Notes under the pieces: model-generated
Seen by the model: the letters and a program-made list of their open reading frames with translations, nothing else
Told to the model about the DNA's origin: nothing
Database searches by the model: none
Assembly: GCA_023935145.1 (NCBI GenBank)
Contig: CM043698.1
Span: 66,492,501 to 66,556,500 of the forward strand
Length of the DNA: 64,000 bases
Source of the DNA: Bretschneidera sinensis
Lineage: Eukaryota; Streptophyta; Magnoliopsida; Brassicales; Akaniaceae
Direction of reading: 5' to 3'
Program-made: the position numbers and the translations under genes
Shown: piece after piece, positions 63,401 to 64,000 of the stretch
Layout of the letters: every line of letters begins with the position of its first letter
How positions within the stretch are numbered: the first letter of the stretch is position 1

Positions 63401-64000
63401 AAAGGTCAGTCAATAGGCACATCAACTGCACAGCCCTCCACAATGCCCAACAAGCAAACCTACAAACTACCCTCCGGAAAAAGAGGGAGAGATATGGAGT
63501 AACCACTAAATCCAATTTGATGAGATCAATTTCCAAACTAACCAAATATTGTGTTTCAAATTCACAAAGTCTGTTCACCTCATAGTAACAGCGAAAGTAT
63601 GCAGCATCCCTTAATATTCCTGGATTTGTAAAGTTGACCATGGCAAAAAACTCTTCTAGGTCATTCTGCAGAGGTCCAAATGGAGGAAAGAAATGAACGA
63701 GGGGGAAAGAACTTAAAATTATAAGAAATAAAAATAACCACTTACAAATTCCTGTCACCTGCGTTGCAGTTCCAGACAACAAAATCCACCGTTTGCATGT
63801 GAGAGCGGCCAATGCCTGCCCAAGAAATATGTTTATGAGTAATATAAGGAAAGGAACAATATAAAAGCATATGGTAAAAAAATTAACATATAAGTAATAA
63901 TATTACTTCTCTACATCTTACCCGATTTGTTAGTGTCTGGTCATTTTTCAGCCTATGAGCCTCATCACATATGAGAAGATCACAGGATCCACTTCGGCTA
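51432..64000 (-). CDS. RAD54: RAD54 homologous-recombination translocase, 3' two thirds, probably disrupted (likely pseudogene)
   Basis: This is a SWI2/SNF2 ATPase that works with RAD51 in strand exchange. Visible exons (5' to 3'): 63922-64000 (cut by the window edge), 63759-63815, 63579-63665, 62533-62628, 61827-61901, 61595-61681, 60324-60414, 60092-60224, 54276-54395, 54080-54193, 53795-53872, about 53652-53710, 52801-52984, 52626-52712, 51432-51797. Motif II is DEAH ([10 protein letters not shown]). Motif V lies in [18 protein letters not shown]. The plant-type tail ends [10 protein letters not shown]. Lesions: SGTA-T instead of SGTP-M in motif III; no exon for the conserved RRT...LPPK segment between 62533 and 61901; a one-base deletion in 60324-60414; no exon for motif VI (the R-x-x-R-x-G-Q arginine finger) between 54080 and 53872; and a GA instead of GT donor after 53652. 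Identity is certain. Function is doubtful. Confidence 0.9.
54588..54773 (+). repeat. 5' LTR of the copia element
   Basis: 186 bp, TG...CA ends, followed directly by the primer-binding site. Confidence 0.95.
54993..55640 (+). repeat. Degenerate 21 bp tandem repeat TGTTTGGTTACTTGATTAGT in the copia leader/gag region
   Basis: At least four copies lie at 54993-55095 and about five more at 55530-55640, with variants such as TTGGTTAGC and TTGGACAG. The array is split by the short LTR element at 55097-55519. Where gag should be, there is only this array. Confidence 0.85.
55097..55519 (-). mobile_element. Nested short LTR element (TRIM-like), truncated
   Basis: Direct repeats start TATAACGACCCGACCTCCCA (55097 and 55448) and contain GGCACCCCGT.CCTCACGGCTT. 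GGCTCTGATACCA (55434-55446) is the complement of the methionine-tRNA primer site, so the element is in minus orientation. An extra partial copy of the LTR segment (55210-55266) gives an internal duplication. The right LTR breaks off at 55519 after CTTCAAAACG. The GC-rich sequence contrasts with the surrounding copia. No coding capacity. Confidence 0.75.
55740..56186 (+). pseudogene. Copia gag C-terminal remnant with two zinc-knuckle-like repeats
   Basis: After an ATG at 55740 the frame encodes two similar blocks, [15 protein letters not shown] and [15 protein letters not shown] (about 55830-55960), each resembling a CCHC knuckle with lost cysteines. A stop separates the second block's frame from its start. 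The frame then runs to a TAG at 56184-56186, just before the protease. Confidence 0.6.
56187..56894 (+). pseudogene. Copia protease, GAG-pre-integrase and N-terminal integrase
   Basis: The protease signature [11 protein letters not shown] (family D-S-G-A-[ST]) lies just after the stop. The GAG-pre-integrase zinc-binding block follows, with HCRFGHLS and C-x2-C ([10 protein letters not shown], about 56590-56615). The integrase core starts with the first and second catalytic aspartates in VHSDIWG and LCSDNARE. The frame is lost at about 56885 by a one-base shift. Confidence 0.85.
56839..57540 (+). pseudogene. Copia integrase core C-terminal part
   Basis: The overlapping +1 frame continues the integrase with [19 protein letters not shown] (catalytic Glu of the QNGVAER block changed to Lys), the FWSEAV and YLINHMPS blocks, and the C-terminal [10 protein letters not shown] region. 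The E to K change at the catalytic position would inactivate it. Confidence 0.85.
57729..58430 (+). pseudogene. Copia reverse transcriptase
   Basis: Two open frames (57729-58061 and 58065-58430), separated by a TAG, contain [19 protein letters not shown], the catalytic YVDDIVITG (about 58000-58026), the LKYFLGIEV block and the QRKYVLDLL block. The N-terminal palm region before 57729 is badly broken. Confidence 0.88.
58431..58945 (+). pseudogene. Copia RNase H region
   Basis: Contains [17 protein letters not shown] (about 58495-58548), the standard copia RNase H start, then sequence broken by stops and frame changes up to the polypurine tract. Confidence 0.8.
58965..59149 (+). repeat. 3' LTR of the copia element
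   Basis: 185 bp, preceded by the polypurine tract and followed by the ATATG target duplication. Confidence 0.95.
59155..60091. other. Rest of the large RAD54 intron, no gene recognised
   Basis: Sequence between the copia insertion and the exon ending at 60092. Segments such as GAATGCCAAGACCGTACACCATCTATTGATGGG (59310-59342) resemble the tail of a plant LINE, but no domain can be read. Confidence 0.4.

Overview
The window is nuclear DNA of a eudicot plant, probably a woody species. It is AT-rich, its genes are intron-rich with GT-AG junctions, and it holds plant-specific gene versions plus LTR retrotransposons, a LINE, MITEs, a SINE-like element and an endogenous caulimovirid sequence. The species cannot be named from the sequence. 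All functions below come from my own translation and reading of the bases; no database search was run.

Layout. An isolated exon-like stretch (79-153) and a hAT-like non-autonomous element (1062-2066) precede the first gene. 3074-18642 (minus) is an 18-exon gene for a fused SDR + zinc-type MDR oxidoreductase of 632 aa, resembling Arabidopsis NQR (AT1G49670). Its introns hold a TRIM-type LTR element, a SINE-like element and several local duplications. 18643-22700 is gene-poor and contains a foldback element, a Stowaway-like MITE and a degenerate short LTR element. 22710-27271 is a decayed endogenous pararetrovirus (Caulimoviridae). It has a coat-protein zinc knuckle, protease, reverse transcriptase, RNase H, an unassigned downstream ORF and a repeat-rich promoter/leader region, and a ~55 bp direct repeat lies at its two ends. 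30405-45579 (plus) is a complete 13-exon ATG2 gene (1988 aa) for the autophagy lipid-transfer protein. It carries a 3.2 kb 5'-truncated LINE in intron 10, with a perfect 15 bp target duplication, and an apparently non-canonical GC-AG last intron. 47791-48423 (minus) is a two-exon gene for a 167 aa plant protein of unknown function. 51432-64000 (minus, running off the right edge) is the 3' two thirds of RAD54. One of its introns holds a 4.56 kb Ty1/copia element with 185 bp LTRs and an ATATG target duplication, and a second short LTR element sits inside that copia.

The gene order ATG2 - small unknown gene - RAD54 matches what I recall of Arabidopsis AT3G19190 - AT3G19200 - AT3G19210, so this is probably a conserved microsyntenic block. 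The main surprise is the RAD54 locus. Most exons are well preserved, but two short exons that should carry conserved helicase segments cannot be found, one exon has a single-base frameshift, one donor reads GA, and the motif III residues are altered. It looks like a recently inactivated copy, or a locus with serious assembly problems. I found no tRNA or rRNA genes, CRISPR arrays or bacterial-type features.
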